Below, piece by piece: positions 25,719 through 33,820 of a stretch of DNA of 64,000 nucleotides; position 1 is the stretch's first letter; every line of letters starts with the position of its first letter. The position numbers and the translations under genes were made by a program. The notes under the pieces are model-generated. The model was not told the origin of the DNA and made no database searches. It saw nothing but the letters and a program-made list of their open reading frames with translations. Source of the DNA: Chlamydiales bacterium (GTDB lineage: Bacteria; Chlamydiota; Chlamydiia; Chlamydiales; Simkaniaceae); assembly GCA_024233395.1 (NCBI GenBank), contig JACKPR010000003.1:310001-374000 (forward strand), written 5' to 3'.

Positions 25719-26274
25719 AGAGCCGATTTCAAGAGAAATGACAATTGATGAAATCTTGGGAAAATTTCCTGAGAAGAGCCAGAGGATCGCTCAAGAACTG
25801 ACCAATGCTGGTCTTCATTGTGTGGGCTGTCAAGCAGCGACCTGGGAAACCCTTGAAGTGGGAATGATGGGGCATGGATTTGAGGAAGAGGCCATTGAAG
25901 CTCTTTTAAAGCGACTCAATGCGATTATTGAGATGGAGATTGATGCCTCTACGATTACCCTTACTGAGACCGCAGCAAAGAAGTTTAAGGAGATCCTAAA
26001 AGCGGATAAGAAAGAAGGATGGGGGCTCCGTTTTGGGGATAAACCTGGAGGATGTGGCGGTTTTGAATACATTCTCGATTTTGCAGAAAAAGCGCTAGAT
26101 GATGATGAAGTCTTTTATTCTCAAGGCGTGGAGGTTTTTGTAAATCGAAAAATGCTCCATCGTCTGATGGGATGCCAAATCGATTATCTAGAAGGACTTA
26201 TGGGATCGGGGTTTAAGGTAACCAATCCTAATGTTAAAGGATCTTGTTCTTGCGGGAATTCTCAGAGCTATTAA
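25708..26274 (+). CDS. DUF1858 domain fused to HesB/IscA-type Fe-S cluster assembly protein
   Basis: 188 aa. Residues 10-75 match DUF1858 (MTIDEILGKFPEKSQRIAQE, then GLHCVGCQAATWETL with C38-x2-C41). Residues 80-188 are an A-type carrier: ITLTETAAKKFKEIL, GGCGGFEY (Cys116), LEGLMGSGFKVTNPN and C-terminal GSCSCGNS (Cys180, Cys182) provide the three conserved Cys. The probable start is TTG 25708 with AAGGGTG upstream, overlapping the ferredoxin by 11 nt; ATG 25738 is possible. The role is maturation of Fe-S proteins, perhaps with a redox-active CxxC. Confidence 0.85.
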   Translation: MTTKEPISREMTIDEILGKFPEKSQRIAQELTNAGLHCVGCQAATWETLEVGMMGHGFEEEAIEALLKRLNAIIEMEIDASTITLTETAAKKFKEILKADKKEGWGLRFGDKPGGCGGFEYILDFAEKALDDDEVFYSQGVEVFVNRKMLHRLMGCQIDYLEGLMGSGFKVTNPNVKGSCSCGNSQSY

Positions 26275-28214
26275 AATCGTCCTGTTCGTGCAGCGTATTT
26301 TAACCCTTCAATGACTAAATTATAACGAGTTCCATTCATTAAAATTCCAAATCCGCCGGCAGACTCTTTCATTTCGATCATGCGTCTAATCGCATTATAT
26401 TCTTGAGGAGTATAGTCTCTAACATCGGCATTTCCTTCTAGTTTGGTAAGGGCTCCACGACATGCTTCTTGGATTTCAGAACGACCTGACCATTCATGAG
26501 GATCTGCACTAAATGCTGCCATTCTTAAACCTGGATAAAGTTCTGCTCTTTCTCTATAAACTGCTTGTTCAAAAAAATAAGGTTCACGTGTCGGTCTTGA
26601 AAAAGATCTCATCTGAGCACTTCTTGGTATCGGACTTCTTGAATCAACTCTACGAGCTGCAGAAGCCTCAAAAGGAACAACAACGCCTCTAGGAGAAGGA
26701 GGTCGGGATCCTAGGTCTATTTCTACCCATTCTTCTTCTAATAAAGAGGATGGAGAGGGTGAGTGTACTTCGCGACCTCTTTCAAGTGGAGGTAAATGCG
26801 ATACAGGCGGATGGGTATCTACACGATCAACGACTTCAACAGCCGTAGGGTGCGTAGGGTGCAACATGCTGCTTTGATCTAGGTGTAATGGTGGGATTCC
26901 CGATCCTGTTCTCATATGAGGAGGGACGTCCGAAGATAAGGGTGGTGTTGGGGAGCGCGATTCCATTTCTCGGTGAGCAGGGGGGCGAAATGCTGAATGA
27001 GAACTTCCTAGAGAATGAGGAGGTAATGAAGGTGAAAGTGAAGGCGATCTATCTCTAACAACTACGGGATCTCTTACTTCCTCTCTTACTAACCTTGGTG
27101 TGCTAGGCTGAAAACCTTGTCTAAGTGGAACAGGAGCATGAAGTTGATGCTCCTCTGTTCTTCTTTCTGCTCCTATTGGTCTGAAAGCTGAAGGATGATG
27201 CGGAACTCTAGGGTCGTGTTCATGTTCGAATAATGTAGATCTCGGAGGGGGTGTTAAATGACGGGGTGGAGCTCGAAAAGAAGAGTCTAAACCTCTAGCA
27301 AAGTGGCTTTGGCCTAAATCTACAGAGTGAGCTCTTCGATGTTCAGGTCTTCGTGGAATAGGAATAGGTGATGAAACTGAATGAGGAGAACCTCTATCTA
27401 ATAAAGGATCTACGTCCTCTACATCTGGAAGAAGGCGATATTCTGCAGGTTGCAGGGTGCGAACCATCATTTGCCATAGATTACTAGTTCTTAGATAGCC
27501 TGCTTTGAAATAATCTCTACTTCCTTGAATGGCTGAAGTTGCAGTAGGAAATCTTTCAATCCATTCCCTTTCATCTTCTCTAACCCGTTCTTGCATTTCA
27601 GGTCTAGAGTGTGTTGTTGAATAGATTTCATGAGCAGCTGACAATTTGTCACGCGTGTACTCAAGGAGGAATCCTTTAACTTGTTGAACGGTATAAGGTC
27701 CATGATTTCCACTACGTGTTGCAATGCGATGAAGATAGTGAGGGACACGTCTTGGGAAGTTATCGGTCGGTGTAAGGGTGTCCAGGTGTGCTTCAAATCG
27801 AATAACCTCATCTTGCCATGCATAATTATCTGTGGCTTTTAGATAATCAATCGCTTCATCAGCTTCAACTGTAACCTCTCTATTTGTAACAAGCACACCA
27901 CCTTCATAGTGAACCCCTTTTTCATTGATATATTCTATTTTTCGCTCACTAAGGCCATTTGCTGCAGCATATTTTTTGTGGGCAGAAAAATAGACTTCTC
28001 CAATGCCTATTACTTTCTCGAGTTCTCTTGGATTAGAGATGGGGGCTTCGTACCGGCCGCCGACAATCCTTACAACATGATAATGTTGATCACCAATTTT
28101 GATTCTTGGAGCATTTTCTGGAACGCGAGCTCTTTCGCGTAAAACTTCTCCAACTGAATGACTTAAATCGGGATGTGGTGTTCCAGAACGAGAGGAACTA
28201 ACAGGAAAATCCAT
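26271..28214 (-). CDS. Large Pro/Ser/Arg-rich hypothetical protein, candidate effector
   Basis: 647 aa. The N-terminal 200 residues look folded (RIKIGDQHYHVVRIVGGRYE; EAIDYLKATDNYAWQDEVI). Residues about 260-540 are low-complexity and disordered, dominated by P, S, H and R (SPSLSPSLPPHSLGSS; THPPVSHLPPLERGREV). The last 100 residues again look folded (YTPQEYNAIRRMIEMKESAG). No signal peptide, no membrane helix, no family recognised. Proline-rich stretches could bind host SH3 or WW proteins, which is inference. It has an AT-rich leader of about 150 bp and converges with the IscA gene with a 4-nt overlap. Confidence 0.65.
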   Translation of the reverse strand: MDFPVSSSRSGTPHPDLSHSVGEVLRERARVPENAPRIKIGDQHYHVVRIVGGRYEAPISNPRELEKVIGIGEVYFSAHKKYAAANGLSERKIEYINEKGVHYEGGVLVTNREVTVEADEAIDYLKATDNYAWQDEVIRFEAHLDTLTPTDNFPRRVPHYLHRIATRSGNHGPYTVQQVKGFLLEYTRDKLSAAHEIYSTTHSRPEMQERVREDEREWIERFPTATSAIQGSRDYFKAGYLRTSNLWQMMVRTLQPAEYRLLPDVEDVDPLLDRGSPHSVSSPIPIPRRPEHRRAHSVDLGQSHFARGLDSSFRAPPRHLTPPPRSTLFEHEHDPRVPHHPSAFRPIGAERRTEEHQLHAPVPLRQGFQPSTPRLVREEVRDPVVVRDRSPSLSPSLPPHSLGSSHSAFRPPAHREMESRSPTPPLSSDVPPHMRTGSGIPPLHLDQSSMLHPTHPTAVEVVDRVDTHPPVSHLPPLERGREVHSPSPSSLLEEEWVEIDLGSRPPSPRGVVVPFEASAARRVDSRSPIPRSAQMRSFSRPTREPYFFEQAVYRERAELYPGLRMAAFSADPHEWSGRSEIQEACRGALTKLEGNADVRDYTPQEYNAIRRMIEMKESAGGFGILMNGTRYNLVIEGLKYAARTGRF

Positions 28215-28391
28215 GATTTTACCTAATTTTCTATTAATAATTACCTTAATTATACCATAATTTACAATTAATTATAATCAAGTTATAAATAATTAAATTT
28301 TAGTTATTTAAATGTATATCTGGAATTATATTCTTATTGTGATAAAGTAAAGTTTAGAGGTGTTTTGTAATACATTGGCTATAAGGAAGTT

Positions 28392-29009
28392 ATGGAAGAG
28401 CGAATGATTCCTCAAATTGAGGAAAAATTTCAGTCGGTTTTAATTTTTGGCCCTCCAGGCTCAGGAAAGGGGACTCAAGGGAAATTTTTGAGCAGTGCGG
28501 GAAACCATTTTCATCTTTCTTCAGGGGATGTTTTTCGTGGGCTTTCTCCTGAATCTCCGGCTGGAAAACTCTATCATAGCTATGCGGGAAAAGGGATGCT
28601 TCTTCCCGATGATGTGACGATTGAGATTTGGCACCATTATGTGATGGGATTGATCGCAACGAATCAATATTTTCCAAAAGAGCAGCTTCTCCTTCTTGAT
28701 GGAATCCCTCGGACAGTGAAACAAGCTGAGATTTTGGAGCGCTACATCAATGTGAAGAAGATCATCCTCCTTGAAGCTAAAAATAGCGACGTCTTGGTTC
28801 AGCGACTGAAGAGGCGGGCCCTTATTGAGAAGCGGCAAGATGATCGGGATGAGGAAGTTTTAAGGAAAAGGATGGAAATCTATGAAAATGAGACTGTTCC
28901 AGTTTTAAAGTATTATGATGAAGAGCTGATCAGTCATTTTAATGCTGAGCAGCGTCCCCTAGAAGTTTTAAGAGATATTCTAGTCTCTCTTTGCGAACTT
29001 CTTTCGTAA
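28392..29009 (+). CDS. adk: Adenylate kinase
   Basis: Interconverts ATP + AMP and 2 ADP. P-loop GPPGSGKGTQ at residues 20-29, AMP-binding SSGDVFR and LLLDGIPRTVKQAE, and the LID/C-terminal Arg region RRALIEKRQDDRDEEVLRKR. The LID is the short form without zinc cysteines. 205 aa. Start ATG 28392 with AAGGAAG upstream. DGIPRT replaces the usual DGFPRT. Confidence 0.93.
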   Translation: MEERMIPQIEEKFQSVLIFGPPGSGKGTQGKFLSSAGNHFHLSSGDVFRGLSPESPAGKLYHSYAGKGMLLPDDVTIEIWHHYVMGLIATNQYFPKEQLLLLDGIPRTVKQAEILERYINVKKIILLEAKNSDVLVQRLKRRALIEKRQDDRDEEVLRKRMEIYENETVPVLKYYDEELISHFNAEQRPLEVLRDILVSLCELLS

Positions 29010-29027
29010 AGAAATTATTTTAATTTC

Positions 29028-29056
29028 TTGACATTAAAATAGTTATTATCTATACT
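29028..29056 (+). promoter_or_regulatory. Strong sigma-70 promoter
   Basis: TTGACA (29028-29033), 17-bp spacer, TATACT (29051-29056). The transcript would start near 29063 and carry a small GCGG-TTT-CCGC hairpin before the TAGGAGGT ribosome-binding site of the gene at 29093. Confidence 0.85.
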
Positions 29057-29092
29057 AATTATGCGGTTTCCGCCGTGTATAGGAGGTATAGA

Positions 29093-30613
29093 ATGGAAGC
29101 TGTAATGGCTAGAGAGCCTTACGGACTAGGAGAGACTCGTGCCTATTCAGATGGCAGAGGTCCCTCCATGCTTGAAATGGTACCTCTTCTCAGATCACAT
29201 AGTGTTGCGCAGGTTGCTATCCAAAATAGCCCCAAAGAAGCTGAAGGGACAATGAAAACCGTTGAGTTTCTCTATTTTGGTAGTGATTTGGAAGGGCTTC
29301 CTCGGCTGACGGTAAGTCTTTCTAATGCGATTCACGGTCAACCAGATCCTGCTGGGATTCATGCCTTGGGCTTTACCTCGATGTTTAGTGTTTATACAGG
29401 ATATGCCGCAGGAAAACGAGGGATGAAGCTGTATACCGAATCTGAAAGGATTGGAGATAGTACTGGGCAGATGATAGGGGCTGCAAACATGGCGCGGGCT
29501 CCAATGGAAATCATGGGTGGCCTTACCTTTACTCCTGTGCGAGCGCTTTCTATTGCAGCAACGTATACCTCTGCAAAGGCTGTGACAGTGGCAGCGACAA
29601 CCTTAGCAACTATTGGTTCTGCATTTTATGCAGGGACATATATCCTTATCGCTGCTCCTAGTGTCATAAGCTTAAAGAAAAATATCCAATTCGGATGGAA
29701 GCTTGATGAAGCGATGGATCAAGAGCAAACTCCTGTTGGAAAAGCGCGAGCTGGTCTTAAGACTTTGATGATAGAATTGGATGGAACGCCTGAAGAAAAA
29801 AGGGAGTTCTTGAGAGGGATTGCTGAAGATCCTGCGAATTGGGATGAGGAAGTTCCTGTTGATCCCGGAAGTACCGATCATAGACAGTATACATTAGAAG
29901 AAAAACGCTTTCTTTGGAATGAGGCTGGAAAGTACACGACAGATGACTTTTCGCGCGAGCGCCTTTATGGACATTTTAAAAAGCATTACTCCAATTTCAA
30001 AGCGAAAAAAGAAGCAGAATTTTCACGTAAAACAGGTGTAGAATCTACCGATCTTATTCGCAAAGAGTTGAATAAACCTGCCCACGCAAATCTTTTAACT
30101 CAGCTTGATCAAGGAAAAGGGGTCGAAGAAGCTCAAGGGATTATCGATACCGTTAAATCTGAAATGAGGAAGAATAAAATCCTTCATGCAGCAATTGTTT
30201 TCTTCTGTATGGTGGGAGTCTTTGCTCTTATTGCAGGAACAGTTGCTACAGGAGGAACGCTTGGGATTGTGATTGCAGCAGCTTGGGTCGTTTCAGCGAT
30301 TGGAATGCTAGCAATCGATGGTTATTTCCTCTATCAAACGCTTCAATCTGGAAATATGGATAAAAAGGATAAAATTGCATTCTTTGTTTCCAATGTTTTA
30401 TTGCTCATGATTGCTGGAACAGGAATGTTTTTTTCTGGAGGTTTAGCACCTCTTATCATTGGTGGGGTGATGCTAGTTCTCTGGACTGGGGTTGCTATCT
30501 ACTCTAACTATCATTGGAAGTTTAAGAAGGATGAAGATGAGGTTGAAATGCTTGAAGCTCCTCATCGTGGAGAAGCCCACGTCCATCTGGCTCACAAAAA
30601 GAAGCTAGCATAA
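29093..30613 (+). CDS. Hypothetical multi-pass membrane protein, candidate inclusion-membrane or envelope protein
   Basis: 506 aa from ATG 29093, which follows a consensus TAGGAGGT; a GTG at 29075 is in frame but lies upstream of that site. Hydrophobic regions: residues about 160-200 (VTVAATTLATIGSAFYAG, YILIAAPSVISL) and four segments between 365 and 480 (IVFFCMVGVFALIAGTVA, GIVIAAAWVVSAIGMLAI, FFVSNVLLLMIAGTGMFF, LIIGGVMLVLWTGVAIYS). Paired hydrophobic hairpins recall Inc proteins but no family is recognised. The near-consensus promoter and ribosome-binding site imply high expression. Confidence 0.65.
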   Translation: MEAVMAREPYGLGETRAYSDGRGPSMLEMVPLLRSHSVAQVAIQNSPKEAEGTMKTVEFLYFGSDLEGLPRLTVSLSNAIHGQPDPAGIHALGFTSMFSVYTGYAAGKRGMKLYTESERIGDSTGQMIGAANMARAPMEIMGGLTFTPVRALSIAATYTSAKAVTVAATTLATIGSAFYAGTYILIAAPSVISLKKNIQFGWKLDEAMDQEQTPVGKARAGLKTLMIELDGTPEEKREFLRGIAEDPANWDEEVPVDPGSTDHRQYTLEEKRFLWNEAGKYTTDDFSRERLYGHFKKHYSNFKAKKEAEFSRKTGVESTDLIRKELNKPAHANLLTQLDQGKGVEEAQGIIDTVKSEMRKNKILHAAIVFFCMVGVFALIAGTVATGGTLGIVIAAAWVVSAIGMLAIDGYFLYQTLQSGNMDKKDKIAFFVSNVLLLMIAGTGMFFSGGLAPLIIGGVMLVLWTGVAIYSNYHWKFKKDEDEVEMLEAPHRGEAHVHLAHKKKLA

Positions 30614-30620
30614 GCTAGAT

Positions 30621-30655
30621 TATTCACCACAGAGAACGGAGAGATCTCAGAGATG
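30621..30655 (+). repeat. CACAGAG-type repeat, left end flanking GxxExxY gene
   Basis: ATTCACCACAGAGAAC followed by GGAGAGATCTCAGAGA. The same sequence, inverted, lies at 31016-31050, and solo copies occur at 22039-22059 and (inverted) 25188-25223. Confidence 0.7.
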
Positions 30656-30657
30656 AA

Positions 30658-31059
30658 TTAGAGGATGAACCTTTTAATGCCTTTGATGAGAAGTTTGACA
30701 TTGAAGTTGATCAATAATCCCACTTTGCATTTGGAAAGTTTTAAATAGGACAGGAGTTGTGCTTCATGAATCGCTTCTAATGCTGAGACAGATTTGACTT
30801 CAATGATGACTCGATCTTCTACAAGAAGATCGAGTCGATAGCCGCAATCAAGCCTCCTATGTTTATAGGAGACTGATTGCATTTTTTGTTGTTCTACTTT
30901 TATTTTTTGAGATCTGAGTTCATAAACAAGACAGTTTTCATAGGTGGATTCAAGTAGGCCCGGTCCAAGGTGGCGGTGAACTTCTATTGCAGCTCCAATA
31001 ATCGTTTTTGTTAACCCTTTCTCTGCGCTCTCTGTGTTCTCTGTGGTAAAATTTCTCAT
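30658..31059 (-). CDS. GxxExxY family protein (PD-(D/E)XK-like, PDDEXK_3)
   Basis: 133 aa. The signature GPGLLESTYENCLVYEL (GLLExxY) defines the family. DLLVEDRVIIEVKSVSAL supplies the D...ExK core of a PD-(D/E)XK nuclease fold, and KCKVGLLINFN is the usual C-terminal motif. The N-terminal residues NFTTENTESAEK are encoded by the CACAGAG repeat itself, which is typical of this family. Biological role unknown; members are often scattered singly. The inverted repeats at both ends suggest it travels as a small mobile unit. Confidence 0.85.
   Translation of the reverse strand: MRNFTTENTESAEKGLTKTIIGAAIEVHRHLGPGLLESTYENCLVYELRSQKIKVEQQKMQSVSYKHRRLDCGYRLDLLVEDRVIIEVKSVSALEAIHEAQLLSYLKLSKCKVGLLINFNVKLLIKGIKRFIL
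31016..31050 (-). repeat. CACAGAG-type repeat, right end (inverted)
   Basis: On the minus strand this reads TTTTACCACAGAGAACACAGAGAGCGCAGAGAAA when split over its length; the core matches 30621-30655 in inverted orientation. It codes for the first residues of the GxxExxY protein. Confidence 0.7.
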
Positions 31060-31098
31060 AAACTCTCACGATTTCTTCTTGCAAAAGAGAGGATAATT

Positions 31099-31971
31099 TT
31101 GGAAGATAATCTTATGCAATGGGAAAGTTACATCAACGATTTCTTATCTTATATTGGAGCTGAAAAAGGGCTTTCAATCAACACGATCGAAGCGTATGGC
31201 AAGGATATCCGAAGATTTTGCGCCAGCGCAAAAAAAACAGTGTCAGAAGAGGCGATTGTTTCTCATCTAGCGCTACTCAAAGAAAAGGGGTTTGCAAGTA
31301 GTTCGATCTATCGCAGTTTGATGGCTCTCCGCGTTTTTTTCCGTTTTTTGAGGCGGGAAGGATACATCGAAAAGGATCCTACAGAACTTTTAGATTCCCC
31401 AAAGATGTGGCAATTGATTCCTGAAGTCTTGAGTGGTGAAGAAGTCGAAGCTCTTTTAATGGCTCCAGGCAATGAAGATGAAGAGGGGATGCGCGATAAA
31501 GCGATCCTTGAAACCCTTTATGCCACAGGGATTCGAGCGAGTGAGCTTTGCTCTTTAAATATTCATGATGTGGGGGAAAATACCATTCGCGTCATTGGCA
31601 AAGGGGGAAAAGAGCGGATTGTTCCCATTGGTGAGGAGGCTATTTCAGCGATCGACTCCTATTTAGCAAAGTGGCGCAATGACAAAGGAGAAAGGCGCCC
31701 TCTTTTTCTCTCTAAAAGAGGAAAGAGACTCAATCGGACAACCCTTTGGGAACGGGTAAAGTTTTATGCAAAGCAAGCGGGAATTGAAAAAGAAATCTCT
31801 CCTCATACCCTGAGGCATTCGTTTGCCACCCATCTTCTCGATCATGGAGCCGATCTACGTGTGATTCAAGAAATGCTCGGACATGCCGATATTGGAACAA
31901 CGGATCGTTACACCCATCTTTCGAAAAAGCGGCTGTTCGAAGCTTTTGATATGTTTCATCCACGCCAGTAA
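31099..31971 (+). CDS. Tyrosine site-specific recombinase XerC/XerD
   Basis: 290 aa. N-terminal SAM-like core-binding domain (FLSYIGAEKGLSINTIEAYG) and C-terminal catalytic domain with the complete active site: Arg146 (TGIRASEL), Lys in IGKGGKER, His236 and Arg239 (HTLRH), His262 (LGHADIGTT) and nucleophile Tyr271 (RYTHLS). Size and motifs fit chromosome-dimer-resolving Xer recombinases rather than phage integrases; XerC and XerD cannot be told apart here. Start may be TTG 31099 (AGAGGAT upstream) or ATG 31114. Confidence 0.9.
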   Translation: MEDNLMQWESYINDFLSYIGAEKGLSINTIEAYGKDIRRFCASAKKTVSEEAIVSHLALLKEKGFASSSIYRSLMALRVFFRFLRREGYIEKDPTELLDSPKMWQLIPEVLSGEEVEALLMAPGNEDEEGMRDKAILETLYATGIRASELCSLNIHDVGENTIRVIGKGGKERIVPIGEEAISAIDSYLAKWRNDKGERRPLFLSKRGKRLNRTTLWERVKFYAKQAGIEKEISPHTLRHSFATHLLDHGADLRVIQEMLGHADIGTTDRYTHLSKKRLFEAFDMFHPRQ

Positions 31972-32051
31972 TTTTAAACCAACTTAGCTATATTTTTTTC
32001 TTGGACAAATAACGGTTTTTAGATACTCTGAAGGGGTATTTTTAAAAAAAT

Positions 32052-32079
32052 GCCTCGAGAGGTTGCACCCTCTCGAGGC
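32052..32079 (-). terminator. Hairpin terminator, minus-strand polarity
   Basis: GCCTCGAGAGG / CCTCTCGAGGC, a perfect 11-bp stem with a 6-nt loop. On the minus strand it is followed by ATTTTTTTAAA, an intrinsic terminator; on the plus strand no T-run follows. No annotated minus-strand gene ends immediately before it, so it may end an RNA from the 32088-32189 region or read-through from the gene at 33446. Confidence 0.7.
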
Positions 32080-32087
32080 TGAAACCA

Positions 32088-32189
32088 AGGTACATCCTTT
32101 AACAACTAGGACCTTAGCTTCGACCTATAATCTAACAGATCGAAGTTAAAAAATCTAGCATGTCTGCTTTTCCTTTAAAGGATGTACCT
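32088..32189. ncRNA. Candidate structured RNA or regulatory leader
   Basis: A perfect 15-bp closing stem, AGGTACATCCTTTAA (32088-32102) with TTAAAGGATGTACCT (32175-32189), encloses an inner hairpin AGCTTCGA (32116-32123) / TCGAAGTT (32140-32147). The right arm also contains the self-complementary TCCTTTAAAGGA (32171-32182), so an alternative fold is possible. The stem ends 6 nt before the TAGGAGGT ribosome-binding site of the gene at 32209. It could be a leader controlling that gene, or a minus-strand small RNA ending at the 32052-32079 terminator. It does not match tmRNA, SRP or RNase P RNA as I know them. Confidence 0.5.
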
Positions 32190-32208
32190 GCTTTTAGGAG
32201 GTACGATA

Positions 32209-32475
32209 ATGAGTGAAGAATGTTTCCGACTTTATAAGCTTTTTGAGAAGAATCCGAAGGTTTCTTTGAGTGTTAAGGAGATCGCTGATTTTTATGGGAT
32301 TCCAGTAAAGGTGATTCGAGAGTGGATTCAGGAAGATATTCGAAATGGAATGTTTTTTAAAGATCCCGATTGTTCGAATTACTATCTTTCACAGGTTGGC
32401 TTTGAGAAGCTTTATGCTCACTGGCAGGAAGCGACAGGAATGGGCATATTAAAACCAACAGGGCCCCAAGCATGA
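32209..32475 (+). CDS. Small putative winged-helix/HTH protein
   Basis: 88 aa from ATG 32209, set by TAGGAGGT 7 nt upstream (an ATG 27 nt further up lacks this). VSLSVKEIADFYGIPVKVIREWIQED resembles a helix-turn-helix with the recognition helix in VKVIREWI. NYYLSQVGFEKLYAHW could form the following wing and helix. No family name can be given. The structured leader upstream suggests post-transcriptional control. The last 58 nt overlap the convergent 342-aa gene. Confidence 0.55.
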   Translation: MSEECFRLYKLFEKNPKVSLSVKEIADFYGIPVKVIREWIQEDIRNGMFFKDPDCSNYYLSQVGFEKLYAHWQEATGMGILKPTGPQA

Positions 32476-33446
32476 TTCATCGCTGATGCCTGATCAGCAG
32501 GAAGGGTATCTGAGGGGTGAATGACAATCTCGGCTTGGGCAACAAGTGTGTTGATATCGACTGTGAGTTTCATTTCAACGCGCGCTTTGGTAACCGACTG
32601 ACTCTCTTCAAGAGCTGCTAACCGATAATTGCGGTGAAGAATAAGGGTCGAGCCCTTTAGCTCTGTTTCACCAGAAGAAACACCAGCCTCAGCTTCCCAT
32701 TTACAGTTGAAGTGCAGAGAGGGAAGATCTTCAACAATATATTGGAAGAATTCGTAGAAAAGATAGTCGCCCATCTTATTAGAAAGGGTTTGACTGAACG
32801 CATCACAAATTTGCAACGCTTTAAAAACCCCATGTTCTTGCTTCAAGCGATCAAAAAGTTCGGGAAGGATTTTGGCTTTAACATGGTCTTTAATCGCGTC
32901 AAACAAGATCGATTTGGCTTCTTGAAGCTTGGGATCTTCTTGAGCAGGATCGAGAGCTCTGATTTCGCTGAAGTTTAAGATTGTGCGTAGGCGTTCGAGA
33001 TGGGATTGAACTTGGGGATCTTCACTTGAAAGCGGATCTTTTTGAAGGGTTTCCCAACCGATTTGATAAAGATCTTTTCCATCGACCTTGATCACCTGTC
33101 GAAAAAGGTCATTGGCTGTTTGTCCGATGAACCGGTCCCGTGTCGGGAGTGATTCCTCAGACTCTAATTGACGCAATCTCGCTTGAAAGGCTGTATTTCT
33201 CCCTTCTGCTGTCCATTCATCAGCAAGCATTGTGATCCATAGTGAAGCGGTGAAGGAAATACAAAAAAGGGCGATTTTACCAATGATCACCAACAAAGTA
33301 TCGTTTGATTGAATCCAGGTATACTGTTGGTAATAGTTGGTGATTTCATTCTTTTGGCGGATGAGATTTTCATCACCGACATCATCGAAGAATTCAGGCT
33401 TGAAAGGGGGAGGCGAGTATGTAAACATATAATTTGAAACAAACAC
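32418..33446 (-). CDS. Hypothetical single-pass membrane protein
   Basis: 342 aa, unrecognised. One hydrophobic segment at residues 51-72 (LLVIIGKIALFCISFTASLW) divides a short N terminus from a large soluble helical domain (KSILFDAIKDHVKAKILPEL) and a C-terminal beta-rich region (TELKGSTLILHRNYRLAAL, VEMKLTVDINTLVAQAEIV). The start is unclear: GTG 33446 or ATG 33428, neither with a well-placed ribosome-binding site. The 3' end overlaps the small HTH gene by 58 nt. Confidence 0.6.
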   Translation of the reverse strand: MFVSNYMFTYSPPPFKPEFFDDVGDENLIRQKNEITNYYQQYTWIQSNDTLLVIIGKIALFCISFTASLWITMLADEWTAEGRNTAFQARLRQLESEESLPTRDRFIGQTANDLFRQVIKVDGKDLYQIGWETLQKDPLSSEDPQVQSHLERLRTILNFSEIRALDPAQEDPKLQEAKSILFDAIKDHVKAKILPELFDRLKQEHGVFKALQICDAFSQTLSNKMGDYLFYEFFQYIVEDLPSLHFNCKWEAEAGVSSGETELKGSTLILHRNYRLAALEESQSVTKARVEMKLTVDINTLVAQAEIVIHPSDTLPADQASAMNHAWGPVGFNMPIPVASCQ

Positions 33447-33820
33447 CTTCTGAAACCCCTAATATAATTATCTTTCGACTGAATTATCTACTAGAGGCTC
33501 ATAAAATACAATATAAAATAGTTTATATTATGATTTTAATATCCTAGTAAATAGGTTGCGGTTTTCAAGAAAATTTTAAGAATTAGTATCAAAAAATTGA
33601 GTAAAATTGCTACTATGTAAAGGTATTTTGAATCAATAAAAATGAAAAGTATCAAAACAAGAGGCTGAGGATTGGGGATCCCATGTTCAAGATTTTTCTC
33701 GGACAAATCTATTTAAATTCGAAATTGTCCCACAAGCTGTGGGACAATTTCGAATTTAAATCAACTTAGCAAAATTATAAGCTTAAAAGGTAATAATAAT
33801 TTAAACCCAAAGAGACCAAA
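33447..33820. other. Intergenic region with a perfect palindrome
   Basis: 374 bp between divergent genes. Apart from AT-rich sequence and the 24-bp-stem palindrome at 33711-33761, I see no gene. A GGTAATAATAATTT leader precedes the porin start. Confidence 0.6.
33711..33761. repeat. Perfect 24-bp-arm palindrome
   Basis: Arms at 33711-33734 and 33738-33761 are exactly complementary (ATTTAAATTCGAAATTGTCC continuing CACA) around a 3-nt AGC loop. No T-run follows on either strand, so it is not a classical terminator. It may be a protein-binding site, a transcript-stabilising hairpin or a small palindromic repeat. Confidence 0.8.

Noticed and set aside
31983..31994. CTTAGCTATATTTT as a further end of the TAGCTAAAAC element
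   Set aside because: Only about 8 bases agree and no partner or inner hairpin is present.
32052..32079. Terminator for the Xer recombinase gene
   Set aside because: The T-run exists only on the minus strand, so it does not suit a plus-strand transcript.
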